Part shown: piece after piece, positions 63,178 through 64,000 of the stretch
Layout of the letters: every line of letters begins with the position of its first letter
Position numbering within the stretch: the first letter of the stretch is position 1
Source: CAYTTA01 sp964440655
Lineage (GTDB): Bacteria; Bacteroidota; Rhodothermia; Balneolales; Balneolaceae
Direction of reading: 5' to 3'
Assembly (NCBI GenBank): GCA_964440655.1
Contig: CAYTTA010000001.1
Span: forward strand, 121,304-185,303
Length of the DNA stretch: 64,000 bases
The notes under the pieces: generated by a model
What the model was told of the DNA's origin: nothing
Database searches by the model: none
Seen by the model: only the letters and a program-made list of their open reading frames with translations
Position numbers and translations under genes: made by a program

Positions 63178-64000
63178 TTATGGATGCATGATCGGTTTTT
63201 CGAGCGGGCAGGGTACCCATCGGTCTGCTTCGTCGTAGCAGGTCTGGTAGGGAACGGTCTTGCTTACGATACCCGCAACGTAACCGACTCCTCCTTCGAC
63301 ATTGGATACTCCATCGGGCAGAGCAATGATATTTTCGTCAAGATTTGGGAAATGATGCCAGCCCGGCCCTGCAGCGGCTATAAAAAGTTGCTCATGCAGG
63401 AACCTTGTATGACTAAACAGGTTTCTAACTGTCCTGATAGCAGGATCCCTGCGGTATAAACTTACTATGGTTTCGTAAAGAGACTCATCACTGAACGCTA
63501 TAACGTAATCATACGGATCTGTGGCATATGTGGTATCCTTCAAGAGCGAGACTGAAATCTTGCTCTCGACCTCATCTGCCAAATGCTTAATATGATGAAA
63601 TGAGCTTACATCGGCCAGATTTTCTACACCCTCAATAAAAATTTGATCGTAGGACGCGGATTCCAAGGGGCTGTCATAAACCAGCGGGGTTGGAAAGTCA
63701 TCGGGCAGTTCTACATCCACAAAACTGCTCCTGCCGTCCGATCTTTCTGCGGTGATCCGGTAGCTACCGCGCGGCTCCAGCGGCAGGGTCGTCCAGAAGT
63801 TCCAGACGTACGCGTTATCTCCGTAGTAAAACAGGGAGTCGTTCATGACGGTAACGGTCTCGCTGGAGAGATCTTCAATCGTTACCGTCGCATCGATGGG
63901 TTCGGGCTTCATAAAAAGCTGCTCACGAACCGGCATCACCCGGATCCAGTTAGTATCGGCCGAGGCATCCAGATATCCGTAGATGGAGAAGTAATAGTTG
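63178..64000 (-). CDS. DUF4249 lipoprotein, intact copy (5' end beyond window)
   Basis: The visible 273 residues are the C-terminal bulk of a DUF4249 protein; the reading frame continues to base 64000 (YYFSIYGYLDASADTNWIRV at its visible start). Motifs: ATVTIEDLSSETVTVMNDSL, PLEPRGSYRITAERSDG, HHFPNLDENIIALPDGVSNV, GGVGYVAGIVSKTV and a C-terminal Cys pair. Members lie in the periplasm or at the surface next to TonB receptors. It is the upstream gene of the operon; a truncated paralogue lies between it and the receptor. Confidence 0.88.
   Translation of the reverse strand, partial: NYYFSIYGYLDASADTNWIRVMPVREQLFMKPEPIDATVTIEDLSSETVTVMNDSLFYYGDNAYVWNFWTTLPLEPRGSYRITAERSDGRSSFVDVELPDDFPTPLVYDSPLESASYDQIFIEGVENLADVSSFHHIKHLADEVESKISVSLLKDTTYATDPYDYVIAFSDESLYETIVSLYRRDPAIRTVRNLFSHTRFLHEQLFIAAAGPGWHHFPNLDENIIALPDGVSNVEGGVGYVAGIVSKTVPYQTCYDEADRWVPCPLEKPIMHP

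Overview
The window is a GC-rich chromosomal stretch from a Gram-negative, aerobic or microaerobic heterotroph. It most resembles the Bacteroidota/Balneolota/Rhodothermota branch. The signs are TonB-dependent receptors with an N-terminal carboxypeptidase-like regulatory domain (one paired with DUF4249 lipoproteins), a fused CcoN-CcoO cbb3 oxidase subunit, DUF5777 and other outer-membrane barrels, ECF sigma factors typical of that branch, and a tRNA without encoded CCA. The genus cannot be fixed from sequence reading alone. One 100-base N run (46794-46893) shows this is a draft assembly.

Layout. 1-6.6 kb: start of a Na/Pi cotransporter, a SnoaL-like gene, then a leftward block of MATE exporter, RibD-like reductase, ECF42-type sigma factor, two DGPF/YCII proteins and a truncated deaminase; an ECF42-like promoter precedes the DGPF pair. 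6.4-12.5 kb: small accessory genes (DUF2905, AHSA1-like, DUF411, EamA exporter, DUF1684, DUF4256, DUF488), a truncated MarR regulator, and a c-di-AMP (ydaO/yuaA) riboswitch upstream of a cation:proton antiporter that has lost its membrane domain. 12.6-21 kb: a TonB-dependent receptor, a LuxR-type regulator, a c'-like cytochrome, a copper P-type ATPase with an HMA-AraC regulator, and a triple DUF2249 protein coupled to an AhpD-like protein. 21.3-28 kb: a MIP18-type Fe-S factor, an NnrS-like membrane protein, a DgcN/DgcA pair for D-glutamate catabolism, a luciferase-like oxidoreductase, a small barrel protein and an MscS channel.

28-46 kb: glutamate synthase gltB-gltD, a ZntA-like ATPase with a Fur-family regulator that appears to share an operator motif with it, a type II NADH dehydrogenase, an FMN reductase, and a TetR gene followed by a complete RND tripartite efflux operon. 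46-50.4 kb: a cupredoxin lipoprotein, a YceI protein interrupted by the gap, a DUF5777 barrel, and an ECF sigma factor followed by a protein built like a dual-membrane-spanning anti-sigma factor. 50.5-59.7 kb: an Rrf2 regulator with a perfect inverted repeat in its promoter leads a complete cbb3 oxidase operon (ccoI, ccoS, ccoNO, ccoQ, ccoP, ccoG, ccoH, SafE-like). 59.8-64 kb: tRNA-Leu(UAA), then a leftward DUF4249 / decayed DUF4249 copy / TonB-dependent receptor operon.

Recurring themes are copper handling (DUF411, CopA, HMA-AraC, CcoI, cupredoxin) that would feed the cbb3 oxidase, nitrogen and glutamate metabolism (GOGAT, DgcN/DgcA), and envelope sensing by sigma factors. The most notable observations are the orphaned c-di-AMP riboswitch, the sigma/dual-membrane anti-sigma pair, the ECF42 promoter match, the shared Fur-family operator candidate, and the Rrf2-headed cbb3 operon.
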